This document shows, in pieces, positions 17,038 to 24,956 of a stretch of DNA of 64,000 bases. The notes beneath the pieces are model-generated. The model worked only from the letters and a program-made list of their open reading frames with translations, made no database searches and had not been told where the DNA came from. The position numbers and the translations under genes were made by a program. The DNA comes from Treponema berlinense (GTDB taxonomy: Bacteria > Spirochaetota > Spirochaetia > Treponematales > Treponemataceae). Each line of letters starts with the position of its first letter. The first letter of the stretch is position 1. The stretch covers positions 358,928 through 422,927 of the forward strand of contig NZ_FUXC01000001.1 of assembly GCF_900167025.1 (NCBI RefSeq). The letters are read 5' to 3'.

Positions 17038-17472
17038 TTATTTGTCAAAAAGGTCGATTCTTCTTTGGTGACGGCCGCCTTCAAATTCTGTTTCGAGAAA
17101 TTTATCGGCAATCATTTCCGCCATTTCGTAGGCAATGATTCTTGCGCCCATGCACAGCACATTTGCGTTGTTGTGGCGGCGTGTGTATTCTGCCATTACA
17201 AGGTCGGTGCACAAAGCCGCACGGATTCCTTTGTGTTTGTTAGCAGCCATGCTCATTCCGATTCCTGTTCCGCAGATTAAAATTCCACAGAAAGCCTGAG
17301 TTGAAGCGACTAAGTCGCCTACTTTTTCTGCAAAAACCGGATAATCGACGCTGTCTCCAGTGTCAGTTCCAACATTGATTACTTCAAAACCTTTTGATTT
17401 TAAGTGTTCGATTAAACGTGCCTTGTACAAATAACCTGCGTGGTCGGCACCGATTGCTATAGTTTTAGACAT
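17038..17472 (-). CDS. rpiB: Ribose-5-phosphate isomerase B
   Basis: A 144-residue RpiB/LacAB-family protein. IAIGADHAGYLYKARL, VGTDTGDSVDYP, ILICGTGIGMSMAANKHKGI (with the active-site Cys) and RRHNNANVLCMGAR are all conserved. It interconverts ribose-5-phosphate and ribulose-5-phosphate. It is the first gene of the rpiB-manC pair and is divergent from feoA. Confidence 0.96.
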   Translation of the reverse strand: MSKTIAIGADHAGYLYKARLIEHLKSKGFEVINVGTDTGDSVDYPVFAEKVGDLVASTQAFCGILICGTGIGMSMAANKHKGIRAALCTDLVMAEYTRRHNNANVLCMGARIIAYEMAEMIADKFLETEFEGGRHQRRIDLFDK

Positions 17473-17581
17473 TGTTCATTCCTGTAAAATGAAATTTGAT
17501 TGAATTACAGCGAAAACTTTAGCATAAATTGCGGTTTTTGTCAGCAGAATAAAAAATAGTCCTAAAAAAATGAAAAATATA

Positions 17582-17608
17582 TTGACAAAAAAACATAAAA
17601 CTTATTAT
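17582..17608 (+). promoter_or_regulatory. Promoter of the feo operon
   Basis: TTGACA at 17582-17587 and TATTAT at 17603-17608 form a promoter with a rather short 15-base spacer. It lies about 80 bases before the first feoA, directly ahead of the GTTAGCAAT half-site cluster. Confidence 0.5.
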
Positions 17609-17609
17609 T

Positions 17610-17675
17610 GTTAGCAATGGTTAATAAAAGTTAGTAATTATTACTTGGATTACAATAATGCTAACTATTCTTAGC
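17610..17675 (+). promoter_or_regulatory. Candidate metal-regulator operator cluster upstream of feoAAB
   Basis: A run of related half-sites lies just past the -10 box. They are GTTAGCAAT (17610-17618), GTTAAT (17620-17625), GTTAGTAAT (17630-17638), the perfect palindrome AGTAATTATTACT (17633-17645) and TGCTAAC (17659-17665). The last is the exact inverse of GTTAGCA. The pattern suits a DtxR/TroR-type or Fur-type repressor, but it does not match a canonical Fur box and the regulator is not in the window. Confidence 0.45.
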
Positions 17676-17688
17676 CGGAGGTTTTATT

Positions 17689-17901
17689 ATGCCGTTGCTT
17701 TTTGCTTCAATCGGAGATGAGGTTTCTGTTGCCTCGATTACGGGCACTCAAGCTGTAAAACAGCATTTGGCTGACATGGGATTTTCTGAAGGCTCAAAAA
17801 TTACGGTAATTCAGAAGATTGCAACAGGTTTGATTGTTAAGGTCAAGGATGTCAGGCTTGCAATTGACAAAAGTATGGCTGCAAAAATTCTGATTAAATA
17901 G
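17689..17901 (+). CDS. feoA: FeoA-domain protein 1
   Basis: A 70-residue SH3-like FeoA protein, with VKQHLADMGFSEGSKITVI as the family core. FeoA is a small cytosolic partner of the ferrous-iron transporter FeoB. GGAGG at 17677-17681 sets the ATG at 17689. It is the first of two tandem feoA genes, 18 bases before the second. Confidence 0.92.
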   Translation: MPLLFASIGDEVSVASITGTQAVKQHLADMGFSEGSKITVIQKIATGLIVKVKDVRLAIDKSMAAKILIK

Positions 17902-17919
17902 CAGGAAATGGAGGAAAAA

Positions 17920-18141
17920 ATGGGTACTTTAAGAGACGCTGAGGTTGGTTCTACCGTGACAGTTACAAAGCTTGACGGTGAAGGAGCATTAAAACGCCGT
18001 CTTATGGACATGGGATTTACGAAAGGCTGTAAAGTTTTTGTAAGAAAAGTTGCTCCGCTTGGAGATCCTGTGGAAGTTACAATCCGCGGATATGAGCTTT
18101 CTGTGCGCAAAGATGATGCGCAAAATATTGAAGTTGAATAA
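17920..18141 (+). CDS. feoA: FeoA-domain protein 2
   Basis: A 73-residue FeoA protein with ALKRRLMDMGFTKGCKVFV and PLGDPVEVTIRGYELSVRKD, closer to the standard FeoA pattern than its neighbour. The start is the ATG at 17920 with GGAGG just upstream; an in-frame ATG at 17908 lies within the ribosome site. It sits between feoA1 and feoB in one operon. Confidence 0.93.
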   Translation: MGTLRDAEVGSTVTVTKLDGEGALKRRLMDMGFTKGCKVFVRKVAPLGDPVEVTIRGYELSVRKDDAQNIEVE

Positions 18142-18162
18142 AAATCAAAAAAGAATATAAAA

Positions 18163-20451
18163 ATGAGTACTAAAATTGCACTTGCAGGAAATCCAAACTG
18201 CGGAAAAACGACAATGTTCAATTCCCTTACTGGAACTGTTCAGTATGTTGGAAACTGGCCTGGAGTAACTGTCGAAAAAAAAGAAGGAAAGGTAAAAGGA
18301 AAAAGCGATTTGATTGTGACTGACCTTCCAGGAATTTATTCACTTTCTCCATACACAAATGAAGAAGTTGTTTCGCGCGATTATCTGGCTTCTGGCGAAC
18401 CTGCTGCCGTAATCGATATTGTCGACTCGACAAACATTGAAAGAAACCTTTATCTTACAACTCAGATTATGGAGCTCGGAAAACCTGTCGTAATGGCGCT
18501 CAACATGGTTGATGCCCTTAAAAAGTCTGGAGATAAAATTGATGCGGCAAAACTTTCTGAAAAACTCGGCTGTCCAGTAATCGAAACTGTAGCTCTCCAC
18601 GGAAAAGGCGTAAAGGAAATAATTGCCGCCGCGCAAAAAGCCGCTTCTGAAAAAACTAAGCCGGCTGTAATTCGTTTTTCTTCTGATGTTGAAAAGGCGA
18701 TCGGCGCAGTAGAAGAGATTTTGCCTTCAGAAATTGAAGAATCTACGCGCAGATGGATGGCAATAAAAGTTCTTGAAAGGGACAGCGTGATTCTTTCAAA
18801 GCTGAAACTTGACGAAGAATCAAAAATCAAGGCTGAAAACGAAACTTGCGCCTTGGAAAAGTCTCATGACGACGATATTGAATCAATCATTACAAATGAA
18901 AGATACGAGAGCATCAATGCGATTTTGAAAGGCGTTCTTGTAAAATCTGGAAAAACGATGACCGCCTCTGACAAGATCGACCGGATTGTTACAAACAGAA
19001 TTCTCGGAATTCCGATTTTCCTTGCTGTAATGTGGTTTGTTTATTGGGTTGCAGTTTCTACTGTCGGCACAATGGGAACTGACTGGGCAAATGACGTTCT
19101 GTTCGGTGAATGGATTCAGGGCGGTGCTCAGACTTTGCTTGAAAACGCTGGTGCAAATCCTGTTCTTATTGACTGTGTTGTTAATGGAATCCTTGGCGGA
19201 CTTGGCGCTGTTCTTGGTTTTGTTCCTCAGATGGCGGTTTTGTTCATCTTGCTTTCGATTCTTGAAGACGTCGGCTACATGGTTCGAATCGCGTTCGTAA
19301 TGGACAGGGTTTTTAGAAAATTCGGACTTTCTGGAAAATCATTTATTCCGCTTCTTATAAGTTCTGGTTGTGGCATTCCAGGAATTATGGCAAGCCGCAC
19401 AATCGAGAACGAAAACGACCGCCGTATGACAATTATGACTACGACATGGATTCCTTGTGGTGCAAAACTTCCTGTAATCGCGATGATTGCCGCAATTATT
19501 GCAACTAAATTTACCAATTCTGACGGTTCGTGGGTTGGTCCTGCTATGTATGGAATTGGAATTTTAAGCGTTCTGCTTGCTTCAATCATTCTTAAAAAGA
19601 CAAAATATTTTCATGGTCCGGCTGCTCCCTTTATCATGGAACTTCCTCAGTACCATATTCCTCAGTTAAAGACTGTTCTTTTGCATACTTGGGAAAGATT
19701 GTGGTCTTTCATAAAAAAAGCGGGAACAATTCTCTTTCTCGCCTGCCTTGTAATGTGGTTTCTTTCAAGCTACGGCTGGTCTGTAAAAACAGAAGAAAGT
19801 GAAAATGAGACTGTTGCGCAGCAAACTGCCGAAAAGCAGGTTTTTGGCCTTGTTGAGGATGCGAATGAGTCAATTATGGCAAAAGTCGGTGGAGTTCTTC
19901 GCTATGCCTTTATTCCGCTTGGTTTTGGAAATGAAGAAGGCGGATGGCAGTGCGCCGCTTCTGTAATTTCAGGTTTTTCTGCAAAGGAAGGAATTGTCAC
20001 AACGATGGGCGTTCTTGCTGGAGCAAGCGATGAGGATACAAAAGCCCTTGCAGGAGCTGGAGATGTTTCTGATGTAATTTCGGGCGAAGAAGCTGGGGCT
20101 GAAGAAAGCGAAGACGGAAATGCAAAAAATGCAGTTGATGCAATTGCATTGTGGTTCCCGACAGGACTTGTCGCATTCTGCTTCCTTTTGTTCAACTTGC
20201 TTGATTCTCCTTGTCTTGCCGCAATTTCCACAATGGCAAACGAACTTCGCAACCGAAAATGGTTCTGGTTTGCGATTTTATTCCAGAATGCCTTCGCTTA
20301 CATCGTAACCTTGATTGTTTATCAGCTAGGCAATCTTTTTACGACAGGTCATTTTGGAATAGGAACTGTCTTTGCGATAATTTTTGTTCTTATGTTCCTG
20401 TATGGACTTTTCAGAAAAAATCCGTATGCTGAAATGGATAAAAAAAATTAA
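18163..20451 (+). CDS. feoB: Ferrous iron transporter FeoB
   Basis: A 762-residue protein. The N-terminal G domain has ALAGNPNCGKTTMFNSLTG (G1), DLPGIYSLSPY (G3) and ALNMVD (G4). The membrane part has two gate blocks: SSGCGIPGIMASRTIENEND and TTWIPCGAKLPVI. FSAKEGIVTTMGVLAG corresponds to the conserved FVAKE motif. About 60 residues rich in Glu/Ala (near residues 620-655) interrupt the C-terminal membrane region. It imports Fe2+ across the inner membrane. It is followed by its Cys-rich partner gene after a hairpin-bearing gap. Confidence 0.96.
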   Translation: MSTKIALAGNPNCGKTTMFNSLTGTVQYVGNWPGVTVEKKEGKVKGKSDLIVTDLPGIYSLSPYTNEEVVSRDYLASGEPAAVIDIVDSTNIERNLYLTTQIMELGKPVVMALNMVDALKKSGDKIDAAKLSEKLGCPVIETVALHGKGVKEIIAAAQKAASEKTKPAVIRFSSDVEKAIGAVEEILPSEIEESTRRWMAIKVLERDSVILSKLKLDEESKIKAENETCALEKSHDDDIESIITNERYESINAILKGVLVKSGKTMTASDKIDRIVTNRILGIPIFLAVMWFVYWVAVSTVGTMGTDWANDVLFGEWIQGGAQTLLENAGANPVLIDCVVNGILGGLGAVLGFVPQMAVLFILLSILEDVGYMVRIAFVMDRVFRKFGLSGKSFIPLLISSGCGIPGIMASRTIENENDRRMTIMTTTWIPCGAKLPVIAMIAAIIATKFTNSDGSWVGPAMYGIGILSVLLASIILKKTKYFHGPAAPFIMELPQYHIPQLKTVLLHTWERLWSFIKKAGTILFLACLVMWFLSSYGWSVKTEESENETVAQQTAEKQVFGLVEDANESIMAKVGGVLRYAFIPLGFGNEEGGWQCAASVISGFSAKEGIVTTMGVLAGASDEDTKALAGAGDVSDVISGEEAGAEESEDGNAKNAVDAIALWFPTGLVAFCFLLFNLLDSPCLAAISTMANELRNRKWFWFAILFQNAFAYIVTLIVYQLGNLFTTGHFGIGTVFAIIFVLMFLYGLFRKNPYAEMDKKN

Positions 20452-20522
20452 AATAAATAAAGGCATTTTTTGAAAAATTTTTGAAAAAAAAATTGTAAGT
20501 TTCAGAAATTGCCTAAACCTAA

Positions 20523-20594
20523 AAAATATCTGTCTGAAAAAAAATTCTTTGCCGGTTTGCAAAGCAAAAAGCAAAAAAATTGGACAGATATTTT
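20523..20594 (+). other. Structured spacer: nested inverted repeats between feoB and its Cys-rich partner
   Basis: AAAATATCTGTC (20523-20534) is perfectly inverted as GACAGATATTTT (20583-20594). Inside lies a second inverted repeat, CTTTGC (20547-20552) with GCAAAG (20559-20564). The outer stem ends 13 bases before the GGAGG ribosome site of the next gene. It may be a processing or attenuation structure that sets the level of the downstream genes. Confidence 0.6.
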
Positions 20595-20619
20595 AACTTT
20601 TTTTGCTGGAGGAAAAAAA

Positions 20620-20790
20620 ATGATTGCAAATATTTTTATTGTTTTGTTCATTGTTTTTTGGATTGTGTTTGTTGTTCACTCGATTATCAAATCAAAAAAA
20701 ATAGAAAAAAAATCAGGAATTCCTGCCGGATGTTATTCTTGCAAGGCTTTTAAGGACGGCAAGTGCAAAAGCCACTGCGGAGAAAACTAA
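20620..20790 (+). CDS. FeoB-associated Cys-rich membrane protein
   Basis: A 56-residue protein. One membrane helix (about residues 4-22) is followed by a short basic stretch and a C-terminal GCYSCKAFKDGKCKSHC motif with four cysteines. This is the pattern of the small proteins found next to feoB. Their role in iron uptake is not settled. The ATG at 20620 follows a clear GGAGG. Its stop shares one base with the next ATG (TAATG). Confidence 0.88.
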   Translation: MIANIFIVLFIVFWIVFVVHSIIKSKKIEKKSGIPAGCYSCKAFKDGKCKSHCGEN

Positions 20791-21143
20791 TGATTGCAAA
20801 TGCAGTCCTGATAATTTTATTGCTTTTGCCCTCATTTTTAGGACTAAGGGCTTTTATAAAAAGGCTCAATGGCGAAAGTTGCTGTAGCAGCGGAAATTCC
20901 GAATTAAAAATAAATCCTTTAGACAAGAATAAATCGCACTACCCTTATAAAACTCTCGTAAAAATTGAGGGAATGCAGTGTAAAAACTGCGCAAGATGCA
21001 TTCAAAACAAACTTAACGAATCTGGATTTTATGCAAAAGTAAATCTTAGGAAAAAGTCTGCAAAAATCCTGTCAAAAGAAAGTCTGAGCGGCAACGAAAA
21101 AATCGAGAAAATAATAACTTCGCTCGGGTATTCTGTGGTTTAA
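20790..21143 (+). CDS. Membrane-anchored heavy-metal-associated (HMA) domain protein
   Basis: A 117-residue protein. An N-terminal helix (about residues 2-20) anchors it, followed by a linker with an adjacent Cys pair (ESCCSSG). A C-terminal HMA fold of about 65 residues carries the metal-binding IEGMQCKNCARCIQNKL motif (CxxC). HMA domains bind Cu+, Zn2+ or related ions. Its place at the end of the feo operon, coupled by TAATG to the FeoB partner, suggests a metal handover or sensing role, which is inference. It is convergent with dnaB. Confidence 0.8.
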   Translation: MIANAVLIILLLLPSFLGLRAFIKRLNGESCCSSGNSELKINPLDKNKSHYPYKTLVKIEGMQCKNCARCIQNKLNESGFYAKVNLRKKSAKILSKESLSGNEKIEKIITSLGYSVV

Positions 21144-21173
21144 GAGAAACTTTATCTTTAATTTCTATTTTTT

Positions 21174-22505
21174 TTATTCTTCCGCAGCCTTATTTTCAAA
21201 CTTAGTGTATGAACTCAAGAACAGAAGGTTTACGTCTCCAATTGGACCGTTACGCTGTTTTGCAACAATCAGTTTTGCGTCCTGGACCGGATCTTTTTCG
21301 CCCTCTTCCGTCTTTTTTCGTTCACGGTGAATAAACATTACAACGTCTGCATCCTGTTCAATAGAGCCGGAACCTCTCAGCTGCGCAAGTGTCGGTTCTG
21401 CACCTTCGGCATCGCGGGCAACCTGACACAATGCAACGACAGGAATATCAAGCTCTCTGGCAAGACTTTTCAGTGATTTTGAAATTTCCGAAACCTGCTC
21501 GTAAACGGGAGCGGCTGAATTTTGCGTCGAGATAAGGCCGATGTAGTCGATAAAAATAATTTTTACACCTTTAGACTGCACCATTCGCCTTGCCATTGCG
21601 CGCAAATCCAAAAGCTGCATATTCGGAGTGTCGACGATATAAAGCGGAGAATCAAAAACCCGGCCTGCGGCATCATTTATTTTTTGCAAATCATCAAGTT
21701 TCATCATTCCCGATCGAATTTTGTGTCCAGGAATTCTGCTTACCTGAGAAAGAAGACGCTGGCCGATCTGCTCAAACGACATTTCAAGAGAGAAAAAACC
21801 GCATGGAATTTTCTGGTTGATAGCGATATTTTCCATCATAGAAAGGGCCATAGCCGTTTTTCCCATCGAAGGACGCGCGCCGATAATGCTCAGTTCAGAC
21901 TTCTGAAAACCGCTTGTCATGCTGTCAAGCCTTGTAAAACCGCATGGAATTCCAGAATAAGTGTCGTGGTTGTGATAATGCTGATGAATTATTTCAGACG
22001 TTCTCTGGACAACCTCGTGCATATCATGAATCTGAATTGTCTGTCCCATATCAGTAAGGGCAAAAATCTTTTTTTCCGCTTCTTCGAGGATTGAACGGCT
22101 TTCACGTGACTCATCAAACGCAGAAGCCTTGATTTCTGAAGAAATTTTAATTAGGCTTCGTCGGGTTGCTCTGTCCAAAACGACATGCGCATAATAATCG
22201 ATGTTTGCGGCAGAAGGAACTTCATTTGTAAGGGAAGCGATATAAGCTCCGCCGCCCGCTTTTTCCAGCTCATTGTTTTTAGAAAGCTCATTTGTGAGAG
22301 TAAGAATGTCTCCGGTTATTCCGCTTCCGAAAAGTTTTATGAGCGTGCTGTAAATAATCTGATTTTGAAGTGAATAAAAATGTTCCGGGAGCAAAAACGT
22401 TACAACATCCTGAATCGAAGTCCAGTCAAGAAGCATTGCCCCTAAAGTTGCAACTTCCGCTTCAAGATTGTGTGGCGGAATCGAGTCTTTTAATCGTTCG
22501 TCCAT
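21174..22505 (-). CDS. dnaB: Replicative DNA helicase
   Basis: A 443-residue DnaB. The N-terminal domain starts PHNLEAEVATLGAMLLD. The RecA-like domain has GARPSMGKTAMALSMMENIA (Walker A), FFSLEMSFEQIGQRLLS, IIFIDYIGLI (Walker B) and the C-terminal AKQRNGPIGDV. It unwinds DNA at the replication fork. It is the last gene of the rpsF-ssb-rpsR-rplI-dnaB arrangement but is separated from rplI by a terminator, so it may have its own promoter. Confidence 0.97.
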   Translation of the reverse strand: MDERLKDSIPPHNLEAEVATLGAMLLDWTSIQDVVTFLLPEHFYSLQNQIIYSTLIKLFGSGITGDILTLTNELSKNNELEKAGGGAYIASLTNEVPSAANIDYYAHVVLDRATRRSLIKISSEIKASAFDESRESRSILEEAEKKIFALTDMGQTIQIHDMHEVVQRTSEIIHQHYHNHDTYSGIPCGFTRLDSMTSGFQKSELSIIGARPSMGKTAMALSMMENIAINQKIPCGFFSLEMSFEQIGQRLLSQVSRIPGHKIRSGMMKLDDLQKINDAAGRVFDSPLYIVDTPNMQLLDLRAMARRMVQSKGVKIIFIDYIGLISTQNSAAPVYEQVSEISKSLKSLARELDIPVVALCQVARDAEGAEPTLAQLRGSGSIEQDADVVMFIHRERKKTEEGEKDPVQDAKLIVAKQRNGPIGDVNLLFLSSYTKFENKAAEE

Positions 22506-22619
22506 TATTTGCTCCTGTAAAAATTTATTTTGATTTTTGAATTATAGTGCCGCTGCGATTTTTATCTTTTTCATAAAAAACTCAGCGACAGTCTAATTTT
22601 TTTATATTCAAAAATAGAC

Positions 22620-22650
22620 AAAAAAAGCCGGAAAAATTTCCGGCCTTTTA
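22620..22650 (-). terminator. Intrinsic terminator after rplI
   Basis: GCCGGAAA (22627-22634) and TTTCCGGC (22637-22644) form an 8-base stem with a 2-base loop. On the minus strand it is followed by a T run. It ends the rpsF-ssb-rpsR-rplI transcript ahead of dnaB. Confidence 0.85.
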
Positions 22651-22691
22651 TTCAAACTGTCTGAATTTTTTCAGATTTTGAAAGTAAAAAA

Positions 22692-23225
22692 CTATTCAGC
22701 CTTTTCTTCTGCTGGAGTTTCAGCAGGTTCTGCAGGGGCTTCTTTTTTAGAAGAAACTTCCTCTGCTTTGCTGTCTGTAGTCTGCCCTTTTACAGAAATT
22801 TTTACTTCAGCGTTTGTTGATTCGTAAAGGTGAATCAAAGCTGTGTAGTGTCCTACACTCTTAATTGTAACACCCTGAATTTCAATGCGTTTGCGTTCAA
22901 TGTCGAAACCATTTTTGTTCAAGAAGTCAGCAACTGTCTGACTTGTAACGGCACCGTAAAGTTTGCCGTTTGCAGCTGCAGGAACTGTAAGGTCAACGAG
23001 TGTTGCTTCAAGCTTGTCTTTTGTGCTTGCAGCATCCTTTCTCTTAGCTTCTTTGCGGGCTTCGATTTCTGCTTTGCGTCCTTCGAAATATGCTACAGTG
23101 TCAGCATTGTATGGAACAGCAAACATGTGTGGGAAAAGGAAGTTGCGGGCATAACCGTTAGCAACATTTTTAACATCTCCCATTTCTCCGAGATGTTTTA
23201 CGTCTTCATTAAGAATTACTTTCAT
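22692..23225 (-). CDS. rplI: 50S ribosomal protein L9
   Basis: A 177-residue L9. It begins MKVILNEDVKHLGEMGDVKN with VANGYARNFLFP right after, the family signature. The middle is the long charged helix and the C-terminal domain follows (GKLYGAVTSQTVADFL). About 25 extra residues rich in Glu, Ala and Pro extend the C-terminus beyond the usual 150. It is in the ribosomal/ssb operon. Confidence 0.96.
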   Translation of the reverse strand: MKVILNEDVKHLGEMGDVKNVANGYARNFLFPHMFAVPYNADTVAYFEGRKAEIEARKEAKRKDAASTKDKLEATLVDLTVPAAANGKLYGAVTSQTVADFLNKNGFDIERKRIEIQGVTIKSVGHYTALIHLYESTNAEVKISVKGQTTDSKAEEVSSKKEAPAEPAETPAEEKAE

Positions 23226-23294
23226 TTTTCAAGCTCCTCTTGATATTAAAAAACGGCGTCACCAGGAGTTGGATCGTCGTTTTATTATTATTTT

Positions 23295-23615
23295 TTATTC
23301 TGCAACGAATGGAAGCAGACAGATTGCACGGGCACGTTTGATTGCAAGAGCAACTTCGCGCTGGTGTTTAGCACAAGTTCCTGTAATGCGGCGTGGAAGA
23401 ATCTTACCGCGTTCAGTTGTAAAGCGTTTAAGACCATCTGCATCTTTGTAATCGATTTTTGCTTTATTAGCACAGAAACGGCAAACCTTCTTGCGGAAGA
23501 ATTTTTTACCTCTGCGAGCACCTTTTTCTTCGCCTTCGCGACCGTCTGAAGCGCCCTGTGTATCTGTTACATTTACTTTCTGTTCAACTTCGTTAGTTGT
23601 TACTTCGTCTGACAT
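23295..23615 (-). CDS. rpsR: 30S ribosomal protein S18
   Basis: A 106-residue S18. The core runs [55 protein letters not shown]. About 40 N-terminal residues, first acidic and then Arg/Lys-rich, precede the core; standard S18 is about 75-80 residues. The ATG at 23615 fits the gap after ssb. The start could lie further inside, but no better one is seen. Confidence 0.95.
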   Translation of the reverse strand: MSDEVTTNEVEQKVNVTDTQGASDGREGEEKGARRGKKFFRKKVCRFCANKAKIDYKDADGLKRFTTERGKILPRRITGTCAKHQREVALAIKRARAICLLPFVAE

Positions 23616-23652
23616 ATTAAGTCTCCTAAAAATTGATTTTAATGATTAAACA

Positions 23653-24144
23653 TTAAAATGGGATATCTTCTGAATATCCGCCGCCATTTCCACCAAAAGA
23701 AGGACTTTCTACAGGTGGCTGATAAGACTGCTGCTGTGCAAAACCATTATTCTGCTGGAATTTCGGAGTGTACCCCCCTGACGACTGAGCGCCGCCGTTA
23801 TCCGATCTTCCGCCAAGAAGCATTACACTGTCAGCAACAATGCCTACCTTGCTGAATTTCTGACCGTCTTTTTCCCAACGGTCCTGACGCAAATATCCTT
23901 CTACGGCAATCTGCTTGCCTTTTGTAAGGTATGGCTTAAGGTTTTCTGCGGTTTTACCCCAGATTGTTACATCGAAAAAGTTTGCTTCATCAACCCACTG
24001 ATCACCCTGTTTACGGCTACGGTTCACCGCAATGCTGATATTAGCACGCGCCTGACCATTTGGAGTATAAGCAAAATCACGCTGATCATTTCCCAAGTCA
24101 CGGACAAGACGTCCAACAAGGACTACACGGTTAATATCTGTCAT
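23653..24144 (-). CDS. ssb: Single-stranded DNA-binding protein
   Basis: A 163-residue SSB. The OB fold starts INRVVLVGRLVRDLGNDQRD and includes INIAVNRSR-type and FFDVTIWGKTAENLKPYL-type strands. A Gly/Gln-rich linker leads to the acidic tip SEDIPF, which recruits partner proteins. It lies between rpsF and rpsR, the common bacterial order. Confidence 0.96.
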   Translation of the reverse strand: MTDINRVVLVGRLVRDLGNDQRDFAYTPNGQARANISIAVNRSRKQGDQWVDEANFFDVTIWGKTAENLKPYLTKGKQIAVEGYLRQDRWEKDGQKFSKVGIVADSVMLLGGRSDNGGAQSSGGYTPKFQQNNGFAQQQSYQPPVESPSFGGNGGGYSEDIPF

Positions 24145-24194
24145 AAAACGCCTCCAGGCTGTTATTTACAGTGTTTATTTAGATGAAAATAATT

Positions 24195-24476
24195 CTAGTC
24201 TTCGATTTTTACAAAAAGCCACTTCAAGAGGTTCTGTGTCAATTTGAACTGACTTTCGATTTCTGTAATTTTTGCAGGATTTGCACTAACTGTAAAAAGA
24301 ACGAAACGACCGCGTTTCTGTTTTTCGATAACATAAGTCAAGTCACGGTCACCGTAAGACTCTTCTTTGTCGATTTTTGCACCGAAATTTGCAAGCACTG
24401 AGCGAACTGCATCAGAAGCTGCCTTAAATTTGTCTTCTTCTGTAGAGAAAACAGTCATAAGTTCATACTTTCTCAT
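24195..24476 (-). CDS. rpsF: 30S ribosomal protein S6
   Basis: A 93-residue S6. The N-terminus MRKYELMTVF and the inner DRDLTYVIEKQKRGRFVLF are typical. The ATG at 24476 has AAGGAG upstream. An in-frame start at 24500 would add eight residues without a ribosome site. It is the first gene of the rpsF-ssb-rpsR-rplI operon. Confidence 0.94.
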   Translation of the reverse strand: MRKYELMTVFSTEEDKFKAASDAVRSVLANFGAKIDKEESYGDRDLTYVIEKQKRGRFVLFTVSANPAKITEIESQFKLTQNLLKWLFVKIED

Positions 24477-24542
24477 CTTGTATGTTCTCCTTATGGTCAA
24501 ATGGAAACTTCATACGAAGTCTCAAGGGGTTAGTAAAAATAT

Positions 24543-24730
24543 AGCTTTTTTTTGCAGTCTGGTCAATATGAAAAAAAGGCATTGTAAAAATTCGGGGCCA
24601 TTTTTGCTTCGCAAAAACCGGGCTTTCCAGGGCTGCGGCATTCGCCTCCGACCAAAGGCAGGCCTTTGTTTTCGCTTCGCTCACCCTTGCAATCCCTTGT
24701 CCAAGATATGCCTAAAATACAAAAAATCAA
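24543..24730. repeat. GC-richer hairpin element between rpsF and tRNA-Leu
   Basis: This gene-free stretch is visibly richer in G+C than its surroundings. It contains TTTTTGC-ttc-GCAAAAA (24601-24617) and CAAAGGC-ag-GCCTTTG (24653-24668), followed by a TTCGCTTCGC stretch. It looks like a REP-type interspersed element, but no second copy is seen in this window. Short ORFs across it are not convincing genes. Confidence 0.45.
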
Positions 24731-24741
24731 AAGCCGGATAA

Positions 24742-24770
24742 TTGACACGATAAAAAGTTTTTTGCATAAT
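24742..24770 (+). promoter_or_regulatory. Promoter of tRNA-Leu
   Basis: TTGACA (24742-24747) and CATAAT (24765-24770) are separated by 17 bases. The tRNA 5' end is 23 bases beyond the -10 box. Confidence 0.75.
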
Positions 24771-24793
24771 ATAAAAATCATATCTTATTTATT

Positions 24794-24877
24794 GCCCGGG
24801 TGGCGGAATTGGCAGACGCGCTAGGTTCAGGTCCTAGTGTTCGCAAGGACATAGGGGTTCAAGTCCCCTCCCGGGCA
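24794..24877 (+). tRNA. tRNA-Leu(CAG)
   Basis: The acceptor stem GCCCGGG pairs with CCCGGGC, followed by discriminator A. The D arm is GGCGGAATTGGCAGACGC. The anticodon loop TTCAGGT on stem CTAGG/CCTAG reads CUG. A long variable arm (TGTTCGCAAGGACA), as expected for a class II tRNA, and the T arm AGGGGTTCAAGTCCCCT follow. CCA is not encoded. A T run follows the gene. Confidence 0.96.
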
Positions 24878-24956
24878 TCTTTTTTTATAATCCGTTGAAA
24901 AAATTCCAAAAATCCTTATCTATTTTTTCTTGAGCACTTTATTTTCCGTTTTAGTT

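Noticed and set aside
17610..17675. Canonical Fur box upstream of feoA
   Set aside because: The half-sites do not match GATAATGATTATC well enough; kept only as an unspecified metal-regulator site.
24367..24741. Plus-strand ORF of about 124 codons opposite rpsF
   Set aside because: It runs antisense to rpsF and through a repeat-like element; no ribosome site or recognisable protein.
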